Shown piece by piece: positions 27,640-37,131 of a stretch of 64,000 bases of DNA. The notes below the pieces were generated by a model. It saw only the letters and a list, made by a program, of their open reading frames with translations. It had not been told where the DNA came from and ran no database searches. A program made the translations under genes and the position numbers. Source of the DNA: Anabaena lutea FACHB-196 (GTDB lineage: Bacteria; Cyanobacteriota; Cyanobacteriia; Cyanobacteriales; Nostocaceae); the NCBI RefSeq assembly GCF_014698305.1, contig NZ_JACJST010000020.1, forward strand, positions 1-64,000, given 5' to 3'. The first letter of the stretch is position 1; each line of letters opens with the position of its first letter.

Positions 27640-28422
27640 CTAACTTGAAGCACTAGTATAAAAACGTAATGCAAACCGCCAAAACCAAGCGGAAACCCAA
27701 AACAACAGCACAGCTAACACTACTGCACCTATCAACCAGGTAGATTCACCTTGACCTAACATTGCTTGTGCAGGAACGGTAGTTAAAAATGCTACTGGAA
27801 CTACAAAGGTGAAAAATACGCGATAAGCGGCGGGATATGCTACGATTGGATATCTGCCAGCTTCCAAAAACCCTCGTAAAACTTCAGTGACGTTGTAAAT
27901 TTTCACGAACCAGATAGTAGTTGCTCCCAGCATAAACCACAAGCTGTAGAGAATGACTAAACTGCAAAATAACGGCAATATACTACTCAGGTACTGGTCG
28001 ATTCCTAAACCGAGGCGTTTACCTGCATAGCCAATAATGATACAGCCAAAGATTAAATCTGGTAATCCCCAGGGTGATAGGGTGTGAGTGGAAAGCCAAA
28101 ACTGACTGCGGATAGGTTTTAATAATACAAAGTCTAATGTGCCTTCCTGGACATGACGGACAATGCGGTTTAAGTTGGGAGCTAGGAAAGTGGCAGAAAA
28201 GCCTTGGAGTAATGTAAAAATTCCCAAGACTATCAAAGCTGCTTCCCATGACCAGCCAGTAAAAGTGTAGCCAGTGCGGTAGAACAAGAATAACCCAAAA
28301 ACACTACCCGCAAGATTGCCTATGCTGCTGAGGGCGGCTAAAATAAAGTTAAGGCGATATTCCATCTCTGCGGCAATAGCAGTACTCCAAAATAACCTTA
28401 GTACTTTCAAATATCTTTGCAT
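27640..28422 (-). CDS. ABC-2 type transporter permease
   Basis: About 260 residues with six hydrophobic segments. The pattern fits the ABC2_membrane_6/DUF990-like permeases: VQEGTLDFVLLKPIRSQFWLS, YPIVAYPAAYRVFFTFVVP, and AFLTTVPAQAMLGQG. A cognate ATPase and second permease would be expected but are not adjacent. ATG at 28422 has GGGAG five bases upstream and is preferred over the longer frame. Confidence 0.85.
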   Translation of the reverse strand: MQRYLKVLRLFWSTAIAAEMEYRLNFILAALSSIGNLAGSVFGLFLFYRTGYTFTGWSWEAALIVLGIFTLLQGFSATFLAPNLNRIVRHVQEGTLDFVLLKPIRSQFWLSTHTLSPWGLPDLIFGCIIIGYAGKRLGLGIDQYLSSILPLFCSLVILYSLWFMLGATTIWFVKIYNVTEVLRGFLEAGRYPIVAYPAAYRVFFTFVVPVAFLTTVPAQAMLGQGESTWLIGAVVLAVLLFWVSAWFWRFALRFYTSASS

Positions 28423-28549
28423 CTTGCTCCCATAAACCAATATCTACTAAATCTAAAATAACTTTATATAATTTTAATATTATTTTTTATTTTCTGAAAA
28501 TTTTGAACGTTAAGATGTTGGATGCAACTTCCTGAGCAGGTTAGATTTC

Positions 28550-29152
28550 ATGCATTTTGATTTACCAGAATTAATTAAATCATTGGGTTACTTTGGGGTA
28601 TGGGGAATTATTTTTGCTGAATCTGGCTTACTGATTGGTTTTTTTCTGCCTGGTGATAGTTTACTATTTACGGCAGGATTTGTCGCTTCTCAGCAATTGC
28701 TGAATATTTGGGTTCTGATTTTTGGTGCGTTTGTTTGTGCTGTGTTAGGTGATAATGTCGGCTATTTTACTGGTCATAAATTTGGCAGAAAATTATTTGA
28801 TAAAGAAGATTCTTGGCTTTTTCATAAAAAACACGTTACTAAAACTCAAGATTTTTATGAAAAACATGGTAAAAAAACGATTGTTTTAGCCAGATTTATG
28901 CCGATTGTCCGAACATTTGCCCCAATTGTAGCGGGTATTGGTGCTATGCATTATCGCTCGTTTATGTCTTACAATTTAATTGGTGGTTTTGCTTGGACTT
29001 TTGGCATTACTCTCTTAGGTTTCTTTTTAGGAAAAACTCTACCAGCAGAACAATTAGATAAGTATCTGTTACCAATAATTGGCGTAATTATTATTGTTTC
29101 TTTATTACCATCAATTATTCATGTAATTAAAGAAAATAGAGGCAGTAGATAA
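28550..29152 (+). CDS. DedA family membrane protein
   Basis: A 200-residue DedA protein: FAESGLLIGFFLPGDSLLF, GDNVGYFTGHKFGRKLF, HGKKTIVLARFMPIVRTFAPIVAGIG and GGFAWTFGITLLGFFLG are the classic motifs, including the reentrant ARFMPxxRTF region. DedA proteins are inner-membrane lipid flippase/scramblase-type transporters needed for membrane homeostasis. A terminator-like hairpin follows immediately. Confidence 0.94.
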   Translation: MHFDLPELIKSLGYFGVWGIIFAESGLLIGFFLPGDSLLFTAGFVASQQLLNIWVLIFGAFVCAVLGDNVGYFTGHKFGRKLFDKEDSWLFHKKHVTKTQDFYEKHGKKTIVLARFMPIVRTFAPIVAGIGAMHYRSFMSYNLIGGFAWTFGITLLGFFLGKTLPAEQLDKYLLPIIGVIIIVSLLPSIIHVIKENRGSR

Positions 29153-29156
29153 TGAT

Positions 29157-29200
29157 AAAATCCGTTACTTAAAGTTTATGCTTTAAGGTGGGATTTTTTT
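29157..29200 (+). terminator. Rho-independent terminator after dedA
   Basis: Outer arms AAAATCC/GGATTTT enclose an inner stem CTTAAAG/CTTTAAG and end in TTTTTTT. Confidence 0.75.
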
Positions 29201-29242
29201 GATGCATAACCTGAACTGAATTGTAATAATTTTTTGTGATAT

Positions 29243-29866
29243 ATGGCTAAACTTTCTAACGAATTACAACGCTATTTTTTTGAAGAAGAAAGACCGGAAA
29301 AAGTAACTTTAGCAGATATTTTGTTATTAGCGGGAGAAAGAATTTTTGGGTTTTTGCTGGTGATTTTATCTCTACCTTCAGCTTTACCAGTTCCTGCACC
29401 TGGTTATTCAACTCCTTTTGGTGTGCTGATTTTTCTGTTAGCAGTACAGTTAATTGCAGGTGCGAAAACCCCTTGGCTACCTCCGAAGATGTTTAATCAT
29501 CCTCTGCAACTATCTACAGTTCAGGGTTTTCTCAAAGCGGGATTGCCTTGGTTGCGAAGGATTGAAGCGATCGCACGTCCACGTTTATCCTATATCTGTA
29601 CTACTTTACCAGGAAGAGTGACTATTGGTATTGCGATCGCTCTCATGGCTATTTCCATGATGATTCCCATCCCTGGAACCAATACTCTACCAGCAATGGG
29701 CATTTTCGTGACAGCCTTTGGTTTATCAGAAGATGATGGTGCTATTAGTTTAGGTGGTTTAGTCCTCTGTGTGATGGGAGCAATTTTAACTACCTCAATT
29801 CTGTTCGCTTTGATGTGGGGTGGTTCTAGTTTGTTAGATGTGATCAAAACTTGGTTAGGAAGGTAG
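29243..29866 (+). CDS. ExoD family membrane protein
   Basis: A 207-residue polytopic protein with ExoD features: LADILLLAGERIFGFLLVILSLPSALPVPAPG and SMMIPIPGTNTLPAMGIFVTAFG. ExoD affects exopolysaccharide synthesis and alkaline tolerance in rhizobia; its biochemical role is unknown. A terminator separates it from dedA. Confidence 0.9.
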   Translation: MAKLSNELQRYFFEEERPEKVTLADILLLAGERIFGFLLVILSLPSALPVPAPGYSTPFGVLIFLLAVQLIAGAKTPWLPPKMFNHPLQLSTVQGFLKAGLPWLRRIEAIARPRLSYICTTLPGRVTIGIAIALMAISMMIPIPGTNTLPAMGIFVTAFGLSEDDGAISLGGLVLCVMGAILTTSILFALMWGGSSLLDVIKTWLGR

Positions 29867-29901
29867 GAATTAGATATTGGGAACTAGTAATTACTCTCTT
29901 T

Positions 29902-29929
29902 CTCCTGACTCCTGACTCCTGACTCCTGA
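29902..29929. repeat. Heptamer repeat CTCCTGA
   Basis: Four units lie between exoD and the ABC transporter gene. The same heptamer occurs at 21,889-21,916. Confidence 0.85.
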
Positions 29930-29976
29930 TATGGTAGCTTCAAACAAGGGAAAAATATTTTTTTGGAAGTTACAAC

Positions 29977-31701
29977 TTGAAAACACGTTCTAATTATTGG
30001 TTATTGTTACCCTATATCCGCACTCAATGGGAAACTGTCGCTAAGGGATTTGTGGGTATTATAGGATATGTACTGGCAACTTTAACGTTAATTAATCTAG
30101 CGGGTAAATTGGCAGTTCCCTTTGGACAGGGTAATGTAGTAGCGATCGCTCAATTAGCCGGAGTCTGTGCTTTAGTATTTCTGGTGCGTGGTTTTTTTCA
30201 GTCCATGCAAGATTTATACATGGCACGCGCAGCTTTAAGAATTGCTTTTAATCTCCGTCAACAGGTTTATTCACATTTACAAAAGCTCAATCTCAGCTAT
30301 TTTGAAACTGCAAAAGCTGGTGATTTATCTTATCGTCTCACTGAAGATGTTGACAGGGTTGGGGAAGTTATCAATAAGCTTTTTCATGATTTTATTCCCT
30401 GCATTTTGCAATTGGTAGCAATTCCCATTTACATGATTTACTTGAATTGGCAACTCACGCTGGCTACAGTGATTGTTGCGCCAATTATGGGAATTTTAAT
30501 TGGTTGGTTTGGAGAACGTTTACGTAAATATTCTCTCAAAAGTCAAAATCGGATTTCGGATTTATCAGCTATTCTCACAGAAGTTTTTAGCGGTATTCGT
30601 TTAATTCAAGCTTTTGCCGCAGAAGACTATGAAATTGCTAGATTTAGCCATGAAGCCGAACGCAGTTTAAGAGCTAAATATTCAGCAGAAAGGTTAAAAG
30701 CAATTCAAATTCCCATTGTGGGATTTTTGGAAGCTTTAAGTGCTTTATCTTTACTGATGGTAGGAACTTGGCAAATTTCTCAAAACAATTTAACAGTAGG
30801 AGCTTTTTTCAGTTATTTAGCAGCAGCAGCTTTGTTAATTGATCCCATCGGACATACTACTAATAACTATAATGAATTTAAACAAGGAGAGGCATCAGTT
30901 GACCGAGTTTTTGAGTTGTTAGCAATTCAACCGACAGTCTTAGAAAAGCCAAATGCAATTAGTCTTCCGGCTGTAAATGGCAAAGTTGAATATCGTGATG
31001 TGACCTTTGCTTATAAAGTCGGTGAACCTGTATTAAATAATATTAATTTATTAGTAATGCCAGGTCAAGCGATCGCACTTGTCGGTGCGTCTGGTGCTGG
31101 TAAAACTACTTTTGTCAATCTGTTACCCCGATTTTATGATCCTGAAATGGGGAAAATTTTCATAGACGGTGTAAATATTCAAGATGTCACCTTAAATAGT
31201 TTAAGAAAACAAATTGGCATAGTTCCCCAAGAAACAATTATGTTTTCGGGAACAATTGCCCAAAATATCGCTTTTGGACAAAAAGCTTTTGAACTTAGCG
31301 CAGTGGAAGAAGCCGCGAAAATTGCTAATGCTCATCAATTTATTCAGCAACTACCAGAGGGTTATAATACTTGGGTAGGTGAGCGGGGTGTGAATTTATC
31401 TGGGGGACAAAGACAGAGAATTGCGATCGCACGTGCTGTACTGTTAAACCCGCAAATTTTGATACTCGATGAGGCGACATCTGCCTTAGATTCAGAATCA
31501 GAAGCTTTAGTACAGGAAGCTTTAGAAAGATTGATGGCAAACCGCACAGTACTAATTATAGCTCATAGGCTATCGACAGTGCGGAAATGCGATCGCATTT
31601 TAGTGTTAGAAAAAGGGCAAATTGTTGAATCGGGAAATCATCAAGAATTGTTAGCTTTAGAAGGAAGATATGCGCGGTATTATGCTCAACAATTTTCTTA
31701 G
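29977..31701 (+). CDS. MsbA-like ABC exporter (membrane-ATPase fusion)
   Basis: A 574-residue half-transporter with six N-terminal membrane helices and a C-terminal ATPase: Walker A GASGAGKT, Q-loop PQETIMFSG, signature LSGGQRQR, Walker B ILILDEATSALDSES, and H-loop IAHRLST. It will act as a homodimer exporting a lipid, glycan or similar substrate; the substrate cannot be told. The start is TTG at 29977 with GGAAG upstream; the next ATG lies far into the membrane domain. The gene order DedA, ExoD and exporter suggests an envelope function. Confidence 0.93.
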   Translation: MKTRSNYWLLLPYIRTQWETVAKGFVGIIGYVLATLTLINLAGKLAVPFGQGNVVAIAQLAGVCALVFLVRGFFQSMQDLYMARAALRIAFNLRQQVYSHLQKLNLSYFETAKAGDLSYRLTEDVDRVGEVINKLFHDFIPCILQLVAIPIYMIYLNWQLTLATVIVAPIMGILIGWFGERLRKYSLKSQNRISDLSAILTEVFSGIRLIQAFAAEDYEIARFSHEAERSLRAKYSAERLKAIQIPIVGFLEALSALSLLMVGTWQISQNNLTVGAFFSYLAAAALLIDPIGHTTNNYNEFKQGEASVDRVFELLAIQPTVLEKPNAISLPAVNGKVEYRDVTFAYKVGEPVLNNINLLVMPGQAIALVGASGAGKTTFVNLLPRFYDPEMGKIFIDGVNIQDVTLNSLRKQIGIVPQETIMFSGTIAQNIAFGQKAFELSAVEEAAKIANAHQFIQQLPEGYNTWVGERGVNLSGGQRQRIAIARAVLLNPQILILDEATSALDSESEALVQEALERLMANRTVLIIAHRLSTVRKCDRILVLEKGQIVESGNHQELLALEGRYARYYAQQFS

Positions 31702-31819
31702 TCATACACCATCTAAGTAGCCATCATGAACTGCGTACACCAGGAAGAATGAAAATAAGCCCTTTCACCTTCCCCGATTTTCAAGTCAGGTTGTAGGAAT
31801 ATCTTCTCAGGGGTTGATC

Positions 31820-34744
31820 ATGGAATCTGCAAAACCTTCACTACATTATCTGACTCAAGATTGTATTCAACGCCACTTTGTTGTTGTCAATCCAGATGCA
31901 TCACTACTGGAAGCAGTACAAATGATGAGTCAAATAGGGAATACTGACTCTAGCTCAGATTCTCTGTACACCAGTTGCTTTTTTGTCTTAGATCACCAAA
32001 AATTAGTTGGCTTACTAACAGAACGAGATTTGGTGAAACTAGCTGCACAAGAGCGCAATTTCAGCACAACCAAAGTTGCGGAAGTCATGACAAGGGAGTT
32101 GATTACCTGTCAAGAATGGCAAGCAAAAGAGCCAATCACAGTCATAGAATTACTTCGACAGCATCGAATTCGCCATTTACCAGTTCTCAACGAACAGGGA
32201 CAACTGGTGGGATTAGTAACACTGAGTAGCATTCACGCTATGTTGCAGCCTGATGAGGCAGAGTTTCTAGAACACCTATCAATACAAGTAGCCAATGCTA
32301 TTCAACAAGGAACTTTACTAGAGCAAGTCCAAAAAGCGAATATAGAACTGGAAGCGAAAGTAGCAGAAAGGACTACTGAACTACAAACCGCAAATCAACG
32401 TTTGCAACAAGAGTTAATCCGCGCTCAACAAGCCGAAGCCGCACGCAAACATACAGAATCAGCCCTCCGCGACAGCGAAGAACGGTGGCAACTGGCTCTG
32501 CTTGGCAGTAATGACGGCATTTGGGATTGGAATCTGCAAACCAACGCAGTTTTCTTATCAGACCGTTGGAAAGAAATGCGTGGTTTTCAAACCCATGAGT
32601 TAACTGACTTTATGGAGAAGTGGTTCAGGCACATTCATCCAGAGGATATAGAAAACGTCAGCCAGAGGCTTAACGATCACCTCAACCGAAAAACACCATT
32701 TTTCAGCGTAGAGTACCGTGTACAGCGCCGAGATGGCAGCTATATGTGGATTCTTGATCGGGGGCAAGCACTCTGGGATCAAGCAGGTAATCTCATGCGA
32801 ATGGTCGGCTTAGAAACTGATATCAGCCATCGCAAACGAGCCGAAGCCGCACTGAGAGAAAGTGAGCAACGCTATAGAATTTTAGTCACCCATGCACCCG
32901 TTGGGATTTTTCAAACTGACAACCAAGGTAACTGCTCGTATATCAATCCCCGTTGCTCAGAATTGACCGGAATGTCCATGCTAGAGGCTCTAGGTAAGGG
33001 CTGGATTCAGGCACTTCATCCCGATGACCAAGAAAAGATTATGACTGAATGGAATAGTGCTATTCAACAAGGGCGTACTTTCTCGATGGAATATCGTTAC
33101 TGTAAGCCTAATGGAGAGATCATTTGGGTATCTGGCCAAGCGGTAGCTTTAGCCAATGAAGCAGGTGAAATTCTTCGCTACTTTGGAACTGTTATGGATA
33201 TAACGGCTCGCAAACAAGCTGAAGAAGAACTAACCCTGAAAAACTTGGCACTGGAGGAAGCAAAACGGCAAGCCGAAACTGCTAACCAAGCGAAAAGCGA
33301 ATTTCTTGCGAATATGAGTCACGAAATTCGTACCCCGATGAATGCCATTTTGGGTTTTGCCGACTTATTACAATCTGCTGTCACAGAAGCTCCTATCGCC
33401 GCTTATGTTGAAGCAATTACTACCAGTAGTAGAACTCTACTCGCATTGATTAATGATATTCTTGACCTTTCTAAAATTGAAGCCGGCAAACTTGAACTCC
33501 ACTATGAACCTATAGATTTACGGGCATTAATTCAAGAAATAATCCAAATATTTAACCCAACTGCAACCGCAAAGAATTTAATTCTTCGCTCCAATATTGA
33601 GGACACATTACCTCAAGCTATTTATATTGATGAAATTCGTTTGCGCCAAATTCTTTTTAATGTTGTCGGCAATGCGTTGAAATTCACCGAAAAAGGACAT
33701 ATTCAAATATCTATTCGCGCTCATCCCTATTGTACAAATAATGTCGGAAAAATCTGGTTAGAAATTGCTGTTGAAGATACAGGTATTGGTATTGAACGTA
33801 GTCAACAAAAGAGCATTTTTGAGGCTTTTGTTCAAAGTGCCGGACAAAGCAACCGCAAATATGGAGGTACAGGTTTAGGACTAGCAATCACTCAACGATT
33901 AATTCATATGATGGGGGGAATGGTGACAGTCCAAAGTGAATTGGGAATAGGTAGTATTTTCACTTTCGTTTTTCCAACAGTTTCACCTGCGCTTGAGTTG
34001 ACACAAATAGTTACAGAATCTTACCAAGATGACCATTTGAACCAATTCAACCCCAGTACAATTTTAGTTGTGGATGATGTAGATTCAAATCGGGAATTAA
34101 TCAAGGGATATTTTGATAACACTCATCATCTGGTTCTGCTTGCAGAAGATGGGCAAGAAGCCATTCATTTAGCTCAATTACACCAACCTGATTTGATTTT
34201 GCTGGATATAAAAATGCCCTACATGGATGGAAAAGAAACCGCCAAATATCTCAAACAGGATGAAGAAACACAAAATATTCCTATAGTGATTATCACTGCT
34301 TCATCTCAGCCCCAAGAGCAGTATGAACTTGAGAGAATCTGTCAGGGGTTTTTATGCAAACCTATTAGTCGTATCCAACTTTTAACAGAACTGAGGAAAC
34401 ATTTACAACCGCTGAGTATAGTTGAAAATCAGAATCAATCAAATAGCTTTTACAGCCATATTAATAGTCATAAATTATTAAGAGTTCCTATCAATTTATC
34501 AGAATTATTAATCAAATTAGAACAAGAAGAAGAAATGGTCTGGAATACTTTACGTAAAACTCTGAAAATTCGGCAAATAAAGCAGTTTATTCAACGATTA
34601 GAGGCATGGGGAGAAGAGTATGACTGTCAATTATTAGTGGATTATGCTAATTCTCTGCACAGTAACTTGGATGCTTTTAATATGGATCAACTACCATTAA
34701 TAATAGAGCAATTTCCATCTGTACGAAAAGCACTAAGTAGGTAG
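31820..34744 (+). CDS. Hybrid sensor histidine kinase (CBS-CBS-PAS-PAS-HisKA-HATPase-REC)
   Basis: A cytoplasmic 974-residue multidomain sensor. Two CBS motifs (residues about 8-155) are followed by a coiled coil (ELEAKVAERTTELQTANQRL), two PAS/PAC domains (about 215-460), HisKA with the phospho-acceptor H501 in MSHEIRTPMN, an HATPase domain (VEDTGIGIE, GGTGLGLAI), and a receiver domain with phospho-acceptor D796 in LLDIKMP. CBS domains usually bind adenosine nucleotides, so it may sense energy state (inference). The final 110 residues match nothing I recognise. ATG at 31820 is preferred over TTG at 31814. A REC-GGDEF gene lies convergently downstream. Confidence 0.92.
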   Translation: MESAKPSLHYLTQDCIQRHFVVVNPDASLLEAVQMMSQIGNTDSSSDSLYTSCFFVLDHQKLVGLLTERDLVKLAAQERNFSTTKVAEVMTRELITCQEWQAKEPITVIELLRQHRIRHLPVLNEQGQLVGLVTLSSIHAMLQPDEAEFLEHLSIQVANAIQQGTLLEQVQKANIELEAKVAERTTELQTANQRLQQELIRAQQAEAARKHTESALRDSEERWQLALLGSNDGIWDWNLQTNAVFLSDRWKEMRGFQTHELTDFMEKWFRHIHPEDIENVSQRLNDHLNRKTPFFSVEYRVQRRDGSYMWILDRGQALWDQAGNLMRMVGLETDISHRKRAEAALRESEQRYRILVTHAPVGIFQTDNQGNCSYINPRCSELTGMSMLEALGKGWIQALHPDDQEKIMTEWNSAIQQGRTFSMEYRYCKPNGEIIWVSGQAVALANEAGEILRYFGTVMDITARKQAEEELTLKNLALEEAKRQAETANQAKSEFLANMSHEIRTPMNAILGFADLLQSAVTEAPIAAYVEAITTSSRTLLALINDILDLSKIEAGKLELHYEPIDLRALIQEIIQIFNPTATAKNLILRSNIEDTLPQAIYIDEIRLRQILFNVVGNALKFTEKGHIQISIRAHPYCTNNVGKIWLEIAVEDTGIGIERSQQKSIFEAFVQSAGQSNRKYGGTGLGLAITQRLIHMMGGMVTVQSELGIGSIFTFVFPTVSPALELTQIVTESYQDDHLNQFNPSTILVVDDVDSNRELIKGYFDNTHHLVLLAEDGQEAIHLAQLHQPDLILLDIKMPYMDGKETAKYLKQDEETQNIPIVIITASSQPQEQYELERICQGFLCKPISRIQLLTELRKHLQPLSIVENQNQSNSFYSHINSHKLLRVPINLSELLIKLEQEEEMVWNTLRKTLKIRQIKQFIQRLEAWGEEYDCQLLVDYANSLHSNLDAFNMDQLPLIIEQFPSVRKALSR

Positions 34745-34939
34745 GTGGCAAAATTTATCGTTATGACAAGGCAGGAGGCAGAGGGCAGAAGGCAGAAGGG
34801 AATAGAGTTTGAACTAAATTTACTTTTCGTTATATACTTCTGTTTTTTGTGCCTTCCTACTTAGAAACTTTGATTTAAAGAAGTCAACCCCTAAGGGAAA
34901 TTAAAAATTAACATCCCCATAAATAATTTTCAGCAAACC

Positions 34940-35887
34940 CTAATTATCAGCAATTACGCGGTTGCGTCCTTGATTTTTGGCTTGATAAAGTGCCTTATCG
35001 GCCCGTTGAATGATAGTATCAATAGTCTGGTCTGCCGAGTTATAGCTGGCTATCCCAATACTGACTGTAATTGATACTTTTTTTTCTCCGACCAAAATAT
35101 ATTGATTGTTAATATTTTCTCGGATACGTTCAGCTACTATTATGGCTGCATTGATATCCGTTTCTGGTAATAATACTACAAATTCTTCACCTCCAAATCT
35201 ACCAAAAAAATCTACTTGACGCAAATAACTGAGGACAGTTTTGGTCATGAATATAATGACTTCATCTCCTATACTATGTCCAAATGTATCGTTAATTCGT
35301 TTAAAATAGTCAATATCTATTAAAAGAACAGCAAAAGACAAATAATATCTTTGACTACGCTTTATTTCTTGTTCTGCTATCATTAAAAGATAACGACGGT
35401 TCCAAACCCCAGTTAATGGATCTGTATTGGCTAATGTTTCTAATTTTTTGACCAATTCTCCTTGTTCATGTAATAATTTTTTCAATTTTTGCCGTGAATA
35501 TTTTAGTTCTAAATGCATTCTCACACGTGCTAGAAGTTCTGCTGCATAAAAGGGTTTTGTAATGTAATCAACTGCTCCTTTTTCAAAAGCTTGCAGTAAA
35601 TGCTCTTGTTGTTTACTAGCAGAAATAAAAATAATCGGAATTTCCGATAATTCAGGATTATTTTGAATTTGTTCACATACCTCTAAACCATCCATTTCTG
35701 GCATCATTAAGTCTAATAATATTAAGTCTGGACGAGCCGATTTGGCACGTTCTAAAGCTTGATTACCATTGGATACTAAGGTATATTCATAGCCAACTTT
35801 ATCTAGAATATTGGCTATAACTTGCAAATTTAGTTTGACATCATCGACTACTAAAATTAAACAATCTTCTGGATTAAATAATGTCAT
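34940..35887 (-). CDS. Response regulator with diguanylate cyclase domain (REC-GGDEF)
   Basis: The 315 residues comprise an N-terminal receiver domain (DDVKLNL, phospho-Asp in LILLDLMMPEMDG, FISASK), a coiled-coil linker (LELKYSRQKLKKLLHEQGEL) and a GGDEF domain with intact RFGGEEFVVLLPET active site. It should make cyclic di-GMP from two GTP on phosphorylation. There is no RxxD inhibitory site before GGEEF that I can identify. It is a plausible partner of the neighbouring hybrid kinase, but this rests on location only. Confidence 0.93.
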   Translation of the reverse strand: MTLFNPEDCLILVVDDVKLNLQVIANILDKVGYEYTLVSNGNQALERAKSARPDLILLDLMMPEMDGLEVCEQIQNNPELSEIPIIFISASKQQEHLLQAFEKGAVDYITKPFYAAELLARVRMHLELKYSRQKLKKLLHEQGELVKKLETLANTDPLTGVWNRRYLLMIAEQEIKRSQRYYLSFAVLLIDIDYFKRINDTFGHSIGDEVIIFMTKTVLSYLRQVDFFGRFGGEEFVVLLPETDINAAIIVAERIRENINNQYILVGEKKVSITVSIGIASYNSADQTIDTIIQRADKALYQAKNQGRNRVIADN

Positions 35888-36240
35888 AATATTCTGATGT
35901 TGTGAAAATAAGGTTAAAAAGCAGATAAGCTGTGGAGCATGAAGAAAAAATAATTATGACCACATGATTAGGAAAAAACTTGAATTTTTATCTAAATTAG
36001 CTTAATCAGCAAAATATAGATTATACAATTTTGTTGGGTATGCTAACTGTCGAATATCAATTGCAGACTGTCTAGTTGAACCGATTAGTTGGAACGCTTT
36101 AGTTTGGCAGCCCCTAATCCGCCATAATTATTCATATTTAATAATATTTATTTTTATGAATAAACTAGTCAAGTTGATGTTTGATTTTGTTAAACTTATC
36201 AAAAGGGCAGAATTAAAAATTAAAAGGTTCCTAAAAAACA
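35888..36240. other. AT-rich intergenic region
   Basis: No gene is supported. The region separates divergent genes and should contain both promoters, but no strong boxes or hairpins stand out; a weak run of ATTAAAAATTAAA-like repeats precedes the downstream gene. Confidence 0.4.
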
Positions 36241-36726
36241 ATGATTCATCACATATCTATTTCTGTTCAAAATCCCCAGCACGTTGCCGAAGTTCTGGCT
36301 GAAGTCATCAATGGTAAATCTTTTCCTTTCTTCCCTCATCCCGGTAGTTATATGGTTTTACCTCTGGATGAACACGGGACAGGGATTGAAGTTTACCCTT
36401 TTAAAACTGAGTTAGTGCCTGGAAGAGGAAACGAACAAGTTCAGTTTGTAGAGACTGCAAACTCTTCTGGGTTTACAGCTACTCATGCAGCAGTTTCTGT
36501 ATCTTCAAGTCGGGAAAAAATCGAGGAAATTGGCAACCGTGAAGGTTGGAGAACTATTTTTTGTAACCGGGACTCCTTTTTTGATGTCATTGAGTTTTGG
36601 ATAGAAAACAAAATCATGATAGAACTGCTCACCCCAGAAATGGCTTCTCAATATTTAACAGTTATGCAACCAGAAAGTCTAGAAAAGATATTTACCCAAG
36701 TTGCTGGTACCGCAGGGCAGAATTAA
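36241..36726 (+). CDS. VOC/glyoxalase-fold protein
   Basis: A 161-residue protein beginning MIHHISISVQNPQHVAEVLAE, the typical first beta-alpha unit of the vicinal-oxygen-chelate fold, with a second unit around ATHAAVSVSSSREKIEEIG and a late glutamate in KIMIELLTP that could be a metal ligand. No specific enzyme activity can be assigned. The gene is monocistronic. Confidence 0.6.
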   Translation: MIHHISISVQNPQHVAEVLAEVINGKSFPFFPHPGSYMVLPLDEHGTGIEVYPFKTELVPGRGNEQVQFVETANSSGFTATHAAVSVSSSREKIEEIGNREGWRTIFCNRDSFFDVIEFWIENKIMIELLTPEMASQYLTVMQPESLEKIFTQVAGTAGQN

Positions 36727-37131
36727 AAATTAAAAATTAACAAAGCAGATTGTATAAGCTTTTCAGGAATTTTCAATAGTTGGTTGACGGCTACCGTTGT
36801 GTACTAGTCATCTAGTTTAGGCTGGGAATGGGTAATTGGGAAAAAGGTTTAATTCTTGATTAAACTCTGTTGTCTTTCTGTCAAGATTCACCTGTGCTGA
36901 TTCAAAAGTGACAACTTCATCCACCTAAGTATCAGCACATTTAAATACATTCCAATATTAGTGAAAGCGATTTATAGATTTAATCCTCGCTTTGTAGTGA
37001 CATGGATTGGGCAGGAAGCATATTCAAAACCTCAAAAAATTGGGGATTGGAAAAAAAATTTTACCCATTACGTCTTACCTATTATCTATTATGAAGAATA
37101 ATTAAGAATAAATGGTATCAACAAAAACGTG
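36727..37131. other. Intergenic region without a recognised gene
   Basis: Contains a short inverted motif (GGTTTAATTCTTGATTAAACTC near 36,850) that could act as a small hairpin, and otherwise AT-rich unique sequence. No open frame with good codon pattern is seen. Confidence 0.4.
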
